Source of the DNA: JACTOJ01 sp032335695
Lineage (GTDB): Bacteria > Bacillota > Clostridia > Clostridiales > Clostridiaceae
Length of the DNA stretch: 64,000 bases
Assembly: GCF_032335695.1 (NCBI RefSeq)
Contig: NZ_JACTOJ010000016.1
Location: forward strand, 54,427 to 118,426
Direction: 5' to 3'
Below are positions 35,108-43,761 of this stretch, one piece after another. Each line of letters begins with the position of its first letter. The first letter of the stretch is position 1. Made by a program: the position numbers and the translations under genes. Under the pieces are notes generated by a model. It searched no databases, was not told the origin of the DNA, and saw only the letters and a list, made by a program, of their open reading frames with translations.

Positions 35108-36589
35108 TTGAGTAAGATTAATTTAAGAACTCCTGCTGTTGAAATTAGAGAAAACAGATTAGGGTCTATTACAGGCTTTCAAGGGACAGCAGAAGAATTG
35201 GTGAAATTAGGTCAATGCAGACAGCTTAGAGACAGTTCAAGAAGTTTTAGCCAATGCATGGGATGTAGCTCTGGAAATGCTTTTTGCCAGCTTTCTATGA
35301 TTAAGGATGCAGCAGTTATAAATCATGCTCCTGTGGGATGTGCTGGAGACTTTTTTGGATATAACTTTGTATACAGGGTAGGGCAGATGGAAAGGAATTT
35401 ACCCAGCACCATAGGTAAGTATTTTAGCACTAATCTTACAGAAAAAGATACAATTTTTGGAGCAACTCAAAAACTGGAAGAAACTATTAGGAATGTGTAT
35501 GCTAAGATTAGACCTAATGCAATATTTGTGACTACATCCTGTGCATCAGCCATAATAGGAGATGATATAGAAAGTGTAACTGATGAGCTTACAGAGGAAC
35601 TTGGGATTCCTATAGTAGCCTGTTTCTGTGAAGGCTTTAGATCTAAAATATGGACATCTGGCTTTGATTCAGCCTATCACTCCATTGTGAGAAAAATAGT
35701 AAAACCTCCAAAACAAAAAAATAATAAAATCAATATAATAAATTTTTGGGGAAGCCATATCTTTGATGATTTGCTTAATAGACTAGGATATGAGGCTAAA
35801 TATATAGTGCCGTTTTCAACTATTAGTGAATTAGAAAACATCTCTGAATCAGCTGCTACTATACAAATATGCAGTACTCTTGGAACTTATTTAGGTGCAG
35901 CTTTAGAGCAGGTTTATGGAGTACCTGAAATAAAATCACCGCCAGCTTATGGGGTTTCTGGCACAGATAATTGGTTAAGAGAAATAGGAAAGGTATTAGA
36001 TAAAAAAGAAGAAATTGAAAAATATATACAAGAAGAACATGAAAGAGCACTTCCGTTAATAGAGAAATATAGAGAAAAGCTTAAAAATAAAACCGCCTAT
36101 ATCACTGCAGGAGCTGCACATGGACATGCGCTTATAGCATTGCTTAGAGAATTGGGACTTAATGTGCAAGGAGCAGCAATTTTTCATCATGATCCTGTTT
36201 TTGATAATGAAGATGAAACATCCGATGCTTTAGCACATGATGTAAAAACCTATGGAGACATTAAGAATTATAATGTTTGCAATAAGCAAGCTTATGAACT
36301 CGTAAATATTTTGAATAGAGTTAGACCTGATATTATGATTGCAAGGCATGGAGGAATGACACTTTGGGGAGCAAAGCTTGGAGTACCAACTTTATTAATA
36401 GGAGATGAACAATTTGGTTTTGGATATCAAGGCATAATAAATTATGCGGAAAGAATTTTGGAGACTATAGATAATAGGGAATTCGTAACTAATTTAGCTA
36501 AGCATAGTACCATGCCATATACCAAATGGTGGCTCCAGCAGGATCCCTTTACATTCCTAGGAGGTGATACAAGTGTTGAACGTTATTGA
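35108..36589 (+). CDS. Nitrogenase-like component 1 alpha subunit (NifD-like, probable methylthio-alkane reductase MarD)
   Basis: This 493-residue protein of the nitrogenase component 1 family keeps the three NifD-type P-cluster cysteines by position: Cys53 in MGCSSG, Cys78 in NHAPVGC and Cys145 in TTSCASAIIGDD. Cys255 (QICSTLG) matches the cofactor cysteine of NifD. The stretch aligning with the NifD cofactor histidine (MHSWDYSG) reads LIGDEQFG, with no histidine. With the S-box, the sulfhydrylase and the absence of nifE/nifN, this fits a methylthio-alkane reductase rather than an N2-fixing enzyme. The TTG at 35108 is chosen over the ATG at 35081 because GAAGGAGGA lies at 35092-35100. Confidence 0.85.
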   Translation: MSKINLRTPAVEIRENRLGSITGFQGTAEELVKLGQCRQLRDSSRSFSQCMGCSSGNAFCQLSMIKDAAVINHAPVGCAGDFFGYNFVYRVGQMERNLPSTIGKYFSTNLTEKDTIFGATQKLEETIRNVYAKIRPNAIFVTTSCASAIIGDDIESVTDELTEELGIPIVACFCEGFRSKIWTSGFDSAYHSIVRKIVKPPKQKNNKINIINFWGSHIFDDLLNRLGYEAKYIVPFSTISELENISESAATIQICSTLGTYLGAALEQVYGVPEIKSPPAYGVSGTDNWLREIGKVLDKKEEIEKYIQEEHERALPLIEKYREKLKNKTAYITAGAAHGHALIALLRELGLNVQGAAIFHHDPVFDNEDETSDALAHDVKTYGDIKNYNVCNKQAYELVNILNRVRPDIMIARHGGMTLWGAKLGVPTLLIGDEQFGFGYQGIINYAERILETIDNREFVTNLAKHSTMPYTKWWLQQDPFTFLGGDTSVERY

Positions 36590-37889
36590 ACAACCTAGAT
36601 TTTCTTGTGCTCTGGGAGCTCAGCAGACAGTAGTGGCTATTAAAAGAGCAGTACCTATATTACACTCTGGACCTGGCTGCAGCGGAAAGGTTACTGGACT
36701 TATAGGGCAAGGAGAAGGCTATGCAGGAGGGAGCACAATACCTTGCACCAACGCTAGTGAATCTGAAATAGTTTTTGGTGGAGAGCAAAAATTAAGAAGT
36801 GTTATTGATGGTGCTTTTAAAGTAATAGATGCAGATCTTTATGTAGTTCTTACCGGATGTACATCTGATATTGTAGGAGATGATGTAAACACTTTAGTAG
36901 CTGGATATAGCAAGGACGGATATCCTGTTGTAAGCATAGAGACTGGAGGCTTTAAAAGCAACAATTATGTTAGTCATGAGCTGGTAGTCAAGGCGATTAT
37001 AGATCAATATGTAGATAAATTTTCTTCTAATAAAGAAGTAAGTAATGGATTAGTTAATGTGTTTGCAACCATTCCATATCAGGACCCTTATTGGAATGGT
37101 AATCTTGAAGAAATTAAAAGGATACTTCAGGGGATAGGACTTAAAGTAAATATTCTTTTTGGAAATGAATCCTCTGGAGTGGAAGAGTGGAAGACCATTC
37201 CTAATGCTGAATTTAACATAGTTATAAATAGTTGGGTTGGTCTTGACATAGCAAAGCATCTTGAAAATAAATATGGAACACCTTATTATCATTTTCCTTA
37301 TCTTCCTATAGGAGGAATAGAAACCACAAGATTTTTAAGGGAGGTTGGTAAATTCGCAGAGCTAGAACAAGAAAAAGTAGAATCATTTATCAAGAGGGAA
37401 GAAGAAAAATATTACTCTTTTATAGAGAGAACAGCTGATTTTATGCTGGAATTTAGATATGGGCTTCCAAGAAAATTTTATACTTTACTAGATTCTGCTT
37501 ATGCTGTTGGTTTTTCTAAGTTTTTATTGAATGAGCTTGGAATAATACCTGCTAAACAATATATAACAGAAGATACTCCTGATCAGTTTAAAGGAGAAAT
37601 CATAGAACAGTTTAAAAACATATCTGAATATAGACAAGCAGATGTAGAGTTCTCTATTGATGGAGGAGAAATACATGAAGATATAAAAAAGCAGGACAAT
37701 AGCAGGCGAGCGCTTATAGTAGGCAGCGGATGGGAACGTGATATAGCAAAAGAAATAGGTAGCGATTTACTTATTGTAAGTCCACCTGTGGCTTATAGAT
37801 TAGTATTAAATTGTGGGTATGCTGGTTATAATGGAGGCCTAAGAGTGATAGAAGACATATATAACAGCGTACTGGACACATATAGATAA
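36573..37889 (+). CDS. Nitrogenase-like component 1 beta subunit (NifK-like, probable MarK)
   Basis: This 438-residue protein has the three NifK-type P-cluster cysteines: Cys12 in QPRFSCALGA, Cys36 in HSGPGC and Cys96 in LTGCTSDIVGDD. With NifD-like Cys53, Cys78 and Cys145 it can complete a six-cysteine P-cluster site. It overlaps the nifD-like gene by 17 bases. The GTG at 36573 follows AGGAGGT. NifK's long N-terminal extension is missing, as in many group IV nitrogenase-like proteins. Confidence 0.85.
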   Translation: MLNVIEQPRFSCALGAQQTVVAIKRAVPILHSGPGCSGKVTGLIGQGEGYAGGSTIPCTNASESEIVFGGEQKLRSVIDGAFKVIDADLYVVLTGCTSDIVGDDVNTLVAGYSKDGYPVVSIETGGFKSNNYVSHELVVKAIIDQYVDKFSSNKEVSNGLVNVFATIPYQDPYWNGNLEEIKRILQGIGLKVNILFGNESSGVEEWKTIPNAEFNIVINSWVGLDIAKHLENKYGTPYYHFPYLPIGGIETTRFLREVGKFAELEQEKVESFIKREEEKYYSFIERTADFMLEFRYGLPRKFYTLLDSAYAVGFSKFLLNELGIIPAKQYITEDTPDQFKGEIIEQFKNISEYRQADVEFSIDGGEIHEDIKKQDNSRRALIVGSGWERDIAKEIGSDLLIVSPPVAYRLVLNCGYAGYNGGLRVIEDIYNSVLDTYR

Positions 37890-37914
37890 TATATGAATAG
37901 GAAGGTGTATTAAT

Positions 37915-39267
37915 ATGTCTGATTTAAATTATGGATTTGATACATTAAAGGTAAGAGGAGGATATAATCCTAAAGAGCATAATAACGCTGTTTCAGTACC
38001 TATATATGCCACAGCTTCTTTTGAATTTGAAAATACTGAAAGAGCAAAAAGACTTATTTCCTTTTCAGAATTCGGATATGTATATTCAAGAATTGGAAAT
38101 CCAACAGTAGGAGTTTTAGAAGAAAGAATTGCTAAGCTTGATGGAGGTACTGGTGCTATAGCTGTAGCATCTGGTATGGCTGCTATAACATACACTTTAC
38201 TGAATGTAGCAGAAGGAGGAGGAAGAATATTAACTACTAATGATCTATATGGCGGTACCTTGGACGCATTAAAAAAAATACTACCAGCCTTCGGAATAAA
38301 AATCGATAAGGTAGAAAACCCAAGAGATTTGGAAGAATTTAAAGAAGCAATAAAAAACGATACTAAAGCTATATATGTTGAAAGTATAAGTAATCCGAAT
38401 GCAACTATTGCAGATATTGAAGCCTTGGCTAAGCTTGCTCATGAAAATGGAATTCCGTTAATAGTAGATAATACCTTAGCTACTCCATATCTGTTAAATC
38501 CAATAAAATTTGGTGCAGATATAGTTGTGTATTCAGCCACTAAAGCAATTACAGGGCATGGAAATGTAATTGCAGGGCTTATAGTTGATGGCGGAAAATT
38601 TAATTGGAATAGAGGTAAGTATCCTCAATTTTTAGAGAAGTATTATACTCTGAGAAACAGTGATAACAAGGAGAGAAGTTTTCTTGAGGTGTTTCCTAAT
38701 TTCCCTTTTATAGCTAGGATAAGATCAAACTATTTAGCTTATTTAGGAGCCACTTTAAGTCCCTTCGATGCATATTTTGTTTTATTAGGGCTTGAAACTC
38801 TCTCTGAAAGAGTGAAAAAGCAAGTAGAAAATACAGAAAAAATAGTAGAATACCTGGAAACTAAAGAACAAGTAGCGTGGATTAAATATCCTGCAGCAAC
38901 TAAAAGCGAGTATAAAGAGCTTAAAGAAAAGTACCTTCCCAAGGGTGCAGGGTCTACATTTTCCTTTGGCATAAAAGCCTCAGAGGAAGAAATTGATGAA
39001 TTTATAAATTCCTTAAATCTGTTTAGCTATCAAGCAAACATAGGGGACGCTAGATCCTTAATTGTTAATCCACCGAAAACTACTCATAGTGAGTTAACTC
39101 CTAAGGAAAAAAGCAATGCCAGCATACCTTTGGAAACCATTAGGCTTTCATTAGGACTCGAGGATGTTAAAGATCTAATTGAAGATTTGGAACAAGCTTT
39201 TAGAACGGTTTTTAAAGAGAATTCAGAGTCAATAAAGGAATATGACATAGCAGCTACTTCTTTATAG
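37915..39267 (+). CDS. metY: O-acetylhomoserine sulfhydrylase (PLP-dependent)
   Basis: This 450-residue Cys/Met metabolism PLP enzyme has YSRIGNPT (57-64), ASGMAAI, IVDNTLATPYL and the PLP-binding Lys210 in YSATKAITGHG. The length and the FPNFPFIARIRSNYLAYLGATLSPF-like region fit O-acetylhomoserine aminocarboxypropyltransferases more than gamma-synthases. Such enzymes join sulfide or methanethiol to O-acetylhomoserine to give homocysteine or methionine. Here, 25 bases after the NifK-like gene, methanethiol use is the likely task. Confidence 0.9.
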   Translation: MSDLNYGFDTLKVRGGYNPKEHNNAVSVPIYATASFEFENTERAKRLISFSEFGYVYSRIGNPTVGVLEERIAKLDGGTGAIAVASGMAAITYTLLNVAEGGGRILTTNDLYGGTLDALKKILPAFGIKIDKVENPRDLEEFKEAIKNDTKAIYVESISNPNATIADIEALAKLAHENGIPLIVDNTLATPYLLNPIKFGADIVVYSATKAITGHGNVIAGLIVDGGKFNWNRGKYPQFLEKYYTLRNSDNKERSFLEVFPNFPFIARIRSNYLAYLGATLSPFDAYFVLLGLETLSERVKKQVENTEKIVEYLETKEQVAWIKYPAATKSEYKELKEKYLPKGAGSTFSFGIKASEEEIDEFINSLNLFSYQANIGDARSLIVNPPKTTHSELTPKEKSNASIPLETIRLSLGLEDVKDLIEDLEQAFRTVFKENSESIKEYDIAATSL

Positions 39268-39320
39268 CAAATGTCAATGAATATAGGTATGAACGACTAT
39301 TTTAGAAAGAAGGTGGATTC

Positions 39321-39677
39321 GTGAGTTACAGATTAGCTATAGGAAGCAGCGACGGTGTTTTTATTGATGAGCATTTTGCCACTGCACTTCAATTTTTGAT
39401 ATATGAAATAGAGGGTGAAAATTATGAGTTCATAGAGAAAAGAAACAATAAAGTTTTGTGCCAGTGTGTTGAATATCATAATAATAAGTTTTCTTCTCTA
39501 ATAGAGAAAATCTATGATTGCAGAGCTATTTTAATAGGTAAGATTGGCCCTGGAGCTCAAGCCGCTCTTAAAGAACAAGGAATAGATTCCTTCAGCGTTA
39601 CTGAATATATTGAAGTAGCTATAGAGAAATTGATAAAATACTATGATAATGTAGCTAATTTTAATAGATTAGCATAA
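39321..39677 (+). CDS. NifX/NifB C-terminal-domain-like iron cofactor-binding protein
   Basis: This 118-residue protein of the dinitrogenase iron-molybdenum cofactor biosynthesis family has YRLAIGSSDGVFIDEHFATALQFLIYEI, then ILIGKIGPGAQAALKEQGI. Such domains carry or protect iron-sulfur cofactor precursors. The NifB-like protein at 40357 lacks this domain, so the two may work together. The GTG start follows an AAGGTGG site. It is the last gene of the first operon. Confidence 0.85.
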   Translation: MSYRLAIGSSDGVFIDEHFATALQFLIYEIEGENYEFIEKRNNKVLCQCVEYHNNKFSSLIEKIYDCRAILIGKIGPGAQAALKEQGIDSFSVTEYIEVAIEKLIKYYDNVANFNRLA

Positions 39678-39773
39678 AAAGCAATAAATTGATATCTAAA
39701 ATTAAACTATTACAAACTTGAGTATGTTTACATTATAATATTACTATTAAAGGAAAATTTATAATAAAATTAG

Positions 39774-39802
39774 TTGACCTAGGTTATTTAAAATCATATT
39801 AT
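39774..39802 (+). promoter_or_regulatory. Sigma-A promoter of the second nitrogenase-like operon
   Basis: TTGACC (39774-39779) and TATTAT (39797-39802) with a 17-base spacer lie about 55 bases before the second S-box. This supports an independent transcription start for the second unit. Confidence 0.65.
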
Positions 39803-39858
39803 AAATTTATATAAAAATATATCATTCCTATTTGAATAGTATGAATATAGAAATAAAT

Positions 39859-40027
39859 ATCTTATCAAGAGAGGTGGAGGGACTGGCCCTATGAAACCCA
39901 ACAACCAGCATAAAATATGTATGGTGTTAATTCCTGCAAATTAGTTTGAAAGATAAGAGGAATATAAAAATAGGGCATTACGCACATTTAAAATCCTCTT
40001 TCGTTTTTTAAAGAGGATTTTTTATTA
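39859..40027 (+). ncRNA. SAM-I (S-box) riboswitch with terminator, unit 2
   Basis: The aptamer spans about 39859-39962 and is nearly identical in core to the first copy: CTTATCAAGAGAGGTGGAGG, GGGACTGGCCC, GAAACCC, CAACCAG, GGTGTTAATTCCTGC and closing GATAAG. The terminator AAATCCTCTTT (39991-40001) / AAAGAGGATTT (40010-40020) plus Ts competes with pairing of TCCTCTT to AAGAGGA at 39956-39962. It should repress the yezD-nifB-nifH-ABC unit at high SAM. Confidence 0.95.
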
Positions 40028-40052
40028 TATATAAATATTGGGGGTGTAATAA

Positions 40053-40220
40053 GTGAGTAATGGAAACGCATTAAAGGTGAGTAAGAGCAGCAATTCTTCA
40101 AATTATCTTAACACGCTTACAGATTTATTAGAGAACATAAAATATGGTACTATAACACTTGTAATTCAAGACGGAGTTGTTATACAGATAGAAACCACAG
40201 AAAAAATAAGGTTAAAGTAA
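40053..40220 (+). CDS. YezD-family (DUF2292) small protein
   Basis: A 55-residue ORF starts with GTG at 40053 behind GGGGGTG. Its second half, ENIKYGTITLVIQDGVVIQI followed by ETTEKIRLK, is the YezD/DUF2292 signature. These small proteins are often found in sulfur-assimilation operons and have no defined function. It is the first gene after the second S-box and precedes the tandem-hairpin element. Confidence 0.75.
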   Translation: MSNGNALKVSKSSNSSNYLNTLTDLLENIKYGTITLVIQDGVVIQIETTEKIRLK

Positions 40221-40265
40221 AATTCAGTTTTATATTTAAGTAGAAATTTAAAGATAAAAGATGCT

Positions 40266-40320
40266 GATTAGAAAAACTAAAGGCATGGTAATGATAGAGA
40301 ATTACTATGTCTTATTATTT
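40266..40320 (+). ncRNA. Unrecognised tandem-hairpin RNA element, copy 2
   Basis: Hairpin 1 is TTAG (40268-40271), loop AAAAA, CTAA (40277-40280). Hairpin 2 follows directly: AGGCATGGTAAT (40281-40292) pairs with ATTACTATGTCT (40301-40312), all 12 pairs possible with two G-U. A U-rich tail follows. Relative to copy 1 the first pair of hairpin 1 changed from C-G to T-A, so pairing is kept. It separates yezD from the nifB-like gene. Confidence 0.6.
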
Positions 40321-40356
40321 TGCACATATTTACTATAAAAGAGGGGGGGGACATAC

Positions 40357-41256
40357 ATGTTTTTATCAAATACTATAAAAAATCATGATAAATTTTCTAA
40401 ACTATCGAACTTGCATCCATGTATGGGTGGTGAAGCTCACATGAAATTTGGAAGACTTCACTTACCTGTAAGTCCGGCATGCAATATTCAATGCAAATTC
40501 TGCAAACGGGATTATAGCAATAGTTACGATGAAAGACCAGGGGTAGCAAATGGAATATTAAAGACTCAAGATGTAGTTGAAACAATAAAAAAGGCACTTG
40601 AATTATGTCCTGAAATAACGGTAGTTGGAATAGCAGGTCCTGGTGATACTCTTGCTACAGGGCATGCTATAGAAACTTTTAAATTAGTACATGAGTTTTA
40701 TCCAGATTTAATTCAATGTCTAAGCACTAATGGTCTTCTATTAGAAAGATATGCAGATGATCTATATAAAGTAGGTGTTGGAACTATAACTGTAACGGTG
40801 AATGCTGTTAACCCTATTATACAAAGCAAAATTATATCTTATATTCAATTAGATGGACAAATTTATTACGGAGAGGAAGCAGCTAAAAAATTAATTGATG
40901 CTCAGCTCAGAGGAATCAAGAAAATAAGTGATTTAGGAATTATTGTGAAAGTCAATACTGTATTAATTCCTGGAATTAATGATAATCATATTGGAGAAAT
41001 AGCAAAAAGTGTTCAGGAAGCTGGGGCTACCTTATATAATATAATTCCTTTAATTCCGCAGCATGAACTAAGCCATATAAGCCCGCCTACTTGTTTGCAA
41101 TTAGATAAAGCAAGACAGGAAGCTGAAAAGTATCTTGAAGTGTTTAGACATTGTAAACACTGCAGAGCTGATGCCTGCGGAATACCAGGTCAAGTAGATC
41201 TTTCGAATAAATTGTATGGGGCATTACATGATTATGAGACATTTTCACATGGCTAA
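40357..41256 (+). CDS. NifB-like radical SAM cofactor synthase
   Basis: This 299-residue protein has the NifB N-terminal sequence HPCMGGEAHMKFGRLHLPVS, the radical SAM cysteines Cys42, Cys46 and Cys49 (CNIQCKFC), YDERPGVANGIL, and the C-terminal CKHCRADACGIPG. NifB fuses iron-sulfur clusters and inserts carbide to form the 8Fe precursor of nitrogenase cofactors. The C-terminal NifX domain found in many NifB proteins is absent and is encoded separately upstream. The presence of NifB without nifEN suggests the reductase may use a NifB-type 8Fe cluster directly. Confidence 0.9.
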   Translation: MFLSNTIKNHDKFSKLSNLHPCMGGEAHMKFGRLHLPVSPACNIQCKFCKRDYSNSYDERPGVANGILKTQDVVETIKKALELCPEITVVGIAGPGDTLATGHAIETFKLVHEFYPDLIQCLSTNGLLLERYADDLYKVGVGTITVTVNAVNPIIQSKIISYIQLDGQIYYGEEAAKKLIDAQLRGIKKISDLGIIVKVNTVLIPGINDNHIGEIAKSVQEAGATLYNIIPLIPQHELSHISPPTCLQLDKARQEAEKYLEVFRHCKHCRADACGIPGQVDLSNKLYGALHDYETFSHG

Positions 41257-41295
41257 CAAATTAAAATTATATGAATTACTAAAAGGGGGATTATT

Positions 41296-42153
41296 ATGTC
41301 AAAGAAAATCAAACAAATAGCTATTTATGGAAAAGGAGGTATTGGTAAATCAACTACTACTTCGAATATAAGTGCTGCACTTACCACCATGGGATATAAG
41401 GTGATGCAGTTTGGATGTGATCCAAAGGCTGATTCTACAAACACATTAAGAGATGGTACCTATATTCCTACGGTTTTAGATACTTTACGTGAAAAGAATA
41501 GAGTTGATGCCCATGATGTTATCTTTCAAGGCTTTAATGGAATATATTGTGTGGAAGCAGGAGGGCCAGCACCAGGGGTAGGTTGCGCTGGAAGAGGTAT
41601 AATAACGGCCGTTCAGCTGTTTAAGCAGCAGAGAATATTTGAAGAACTTGATTTAGATATTGTAATATATGATGTTCTTGGCGATGTAGTCTGCGGAGGT
41701 TTTGCGGTTCCAATACGAGAAGGAATAGCAGATCATGTATTTACAGTTTCTTCCGCTGATTTCATGTCAGTATATGCATCAAATAATTTATTTAAAGGAA
41801 TTCAAAAATATTCCAATTCAGGTGGTGCTCTGCTAGGTGGAGTAATAGCTAATTCTATAAATCAGTCTTATTCTAAGGAAATCATTGATGATTTCGTTTT
41901 AAAGACTAACACTCAAGTTATGGAATATATACCCCGCTCAGTAACAGTAACTCAAAGCGAGCTTCAGGGTAAGACAACTATTGAAGCTGCTCCAGATTCA
42001 GAGCAGGCTAAGATATATAAAGGACTTGCAAAAAAAATCGCGGAGCATACGGATTCTAAGGTTCCATCACCACTATCTGTAAGTGAACTTAAGGAATGGG
42101 CGTCCAAGTGGGGGGACTATCTCTTAGCGTTAGAAACAGGAAAAGCCATTTAA
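41296..42153 (+). CDS. NifH-like nitrogenase iron protein (probable MarH)
   Basis: This 285-residue P-loop reductase has GKGGIGKST (12-20). The 4Fe-4S ligands are Cys97 (GVGCAGRG) and Cys133 (DVLGDVVCGGF), matching NifH Cys97 and Cys132. Arg100, the ADP-ribosylation site of classical NifH, is kept. It should deliver electrons with ATP hydrolysis to the NifDK-like complex. It is co-operonic with the nifB-like gene. Confidence 0.92.
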   Translation: MSKKIKQIAIYGKGGIGKSTTTSNISAALTTMGYKVMQFGCDPKADSTNTLRDGTYIPTVLDTLREKNRVDAHDVIFQGFNGIYCVEAGGPAPGVGCAGRGIITAVQLFKQQRIFEELDLDIVIYDVLGDVVCGGFAVPIREGIADHVFTVSSADFMSVYASNNLFKGIQKYSNSGGALLGGVIANSINQSYSKEIIDDFVLKTNTQVMEYIPRSVTVTQSELQGKTTIEAAPDSEQAKIYKGLAKKIAEHTDSKVPSPLSVSELKEWASKWGDYLLALETGKAI

Positions 42154-42181
42154 AGGATAATATCATAGGGAGTGAGTGTAA

Positions 42182-43729
42182 ATGAAAAAAAATAAAAGAA
42201 TAGTTACAGCATTAATTCTGGCTTCAATTGTAGCTCTTGCAGGGGTGCTTGCAGGCTGTAGCAAAAAATCAGATAAAGATGTAAACGCCAGCACTGGAGC
42301 AAAGAACCAGAGTATAAAAGATGGTGGAAATATTACTCTTACGACTAGTGAACCGGATTCCTTGGATCCATTTCTAGCAACAGCGGCAGATACTAGGTCA
42401 GTTTTATTTAATGTATTTGAAGGTCTTGTAAAACCTGATGAAAATGGAAATCTAATAGATGCGTTAGCAAGCAGTCATGAAGTATCAAAGGACGGATTAA
42501 AATATACCTTCAAATTAAGAAATGAGGTAAAATTTCATAATGAAAAAACTGTAACTGCGGAGGACATAAAATATTCTTTAGATAAAGCTGCAGGAAAGGA
42601 TACAGGTAAACCCCTTAAGGCTGAACTTGCTAATATTAAGTCCGTGGATATTAAAGATTCCTCTACCATAGAGGTTAATCTTACTAAGCCTGATACAGAG
42701 TTTTTACCTTATCTAACTGTGGCTATAGTACCCAAAGATTATACAGAGGAAGCAACAAAGCCTATTGGAACTGGACCCTTTAAGATAACAGAATATGATA
42801 AACAAGATAAAATTGAATTAGTTAAAAACAAAGATTATTGGCAAAAGGGACTTCCTCATTTAGATAAAGTGACCTATAAAATTGAAGATGCAAATGCCAC
42901 ATTTTTAGGACTAAAGGCTGGAAATATAGATTCTGCATTCATAACTAAAGATCAGGCAGACCAGCTTACCGCAAACTATGATACCTTGACTGGAAGCGCA
43001 AATCTACTACAATTGTTAGCTTTAAATAACGCAAAAAAACCCTTCGATGACATAAGGGTAAGGCAAGCGCTCTATTACGCTATAGATACTAAAAGTGTAA
43101 TAGATACCGTAGCAAGTGGAGTTGGAAAGCGCGCTGGAACTAATTTTCTTTCAAGCTTTAAAAAGTATTTTCAAAGTGGTTTGGAAAATACCTATAATCC
43201 TAACATAGATAAGGCAAAAGAACTTTTAAAAGAGGCAGGGTATGCAAATGGATTTGAATTTACAATTACTGTACCCTCAGTATATCAATTTCACGTTGAT
43301 ACAGCACAAATAATAGTAGAACAGCTAAAAGCTATAAATGTTAAGGCTACAATAAAAAAAGTAGAGTGGGGAGAATGGCTAGAAAAGACTTATAAGGGAA
43401 GACAATATGATGGAACTATTATAAGTTTAGATGCTTCTTATTTATCACCTAGAGCATTGCTAGGGAGATATGTATCTACCGATAGCAGCAATTTTATAAA
43501 TTACAAGAATGAAAAATATGATGAAACCTATAAAGATGCAGTTGATTCAACAGATGATGCTAAAAAAATATCAGATTATAAAGAGCTTCAGAAAATTTTA
43601 AATGAAGATGCAGCTTCAATATTTATTCAAGACCAAGAAAAAGTTGTGGTGGTAAAGAAAGGGTTAGCAGGATATAAGTTTTATCCAACTTATGTTCAAG
43701 ATTTAGCAGCATTATACTATACAAAATAA
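42182..43729 (+). CDS. ABC transporter substrate-binding lipoprotein, family 5 (peptide/nickel type)
   Basis: This 515-residue lipoprotein has a signal peptide with lipobox cysteine 26 (VLAGC). The SBP family 5 motif DSLDPFLATAADTRSVLFNVFEGLV and the RQALYYAIDTKSVIDTVASG region are clear. It delivers a solute to the permeases encoded next. Family 5 binds peptides, nickel chelates, glutathione and other small organics. The S-box operon suggests a sulfur-containing ligand, but sequence alone does not show it. Confidence 0.92.
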   Translation: MKKNKRIVTALILASIVALAGVLAGCSKKSDKDVNASTGAKNQSIKDGGNITLTTSEPDSLDPFLATAADTRSVLFNVFEGLVKPDENGNLIDALASSHEVSKDGLKYTFKLRNEVKFHNEKTVTAEDIKYSLDKAAGKDTGKPLKAELANIKSVDIKDSSTIEVNLTKPDTEFLPYLTVAIVPKDYTEEATKPIGTGPFKITEYDKQDKIELVKNKDYWQKGLPHLDKVTYKIEDANATFLGLKAGNIDSAFITKDQADQLTANYDTLTGSANLLQLLALNNAKKPFDDIRVRQALYYAIDTKSVIDTVASGVGKRAGTNFLSSFKKYFQSGLENTYNPNIDKAKELLKEAGYANGFEFTITVPSVYQFHVDTAQIIVEQLKAINVKATIKKVEWGEWLEKTYKGRQYDGTIISLDASYLSPRALLGRYVSTDSSNFINYKNEKYDETYKDAVDSTDDAKKISDYKELQKILNEDAASIFIQDQEKVVVVKKGLAGYKFYPTYVQDLAALYYTK

Positions 43730-43761
43730 TATAACTATATAAGTAGGAAGGTGACACATAT

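Noticed and set aside
35108..42153. A true N2-fixing nif cluster
   Set aside because: nifE, nifN, nifV and Mo-related genes are absent, the cofactor histidine of NifD is not seen, and the genes are under SAM riboswitches beside a methionine-synthesis enzyme.
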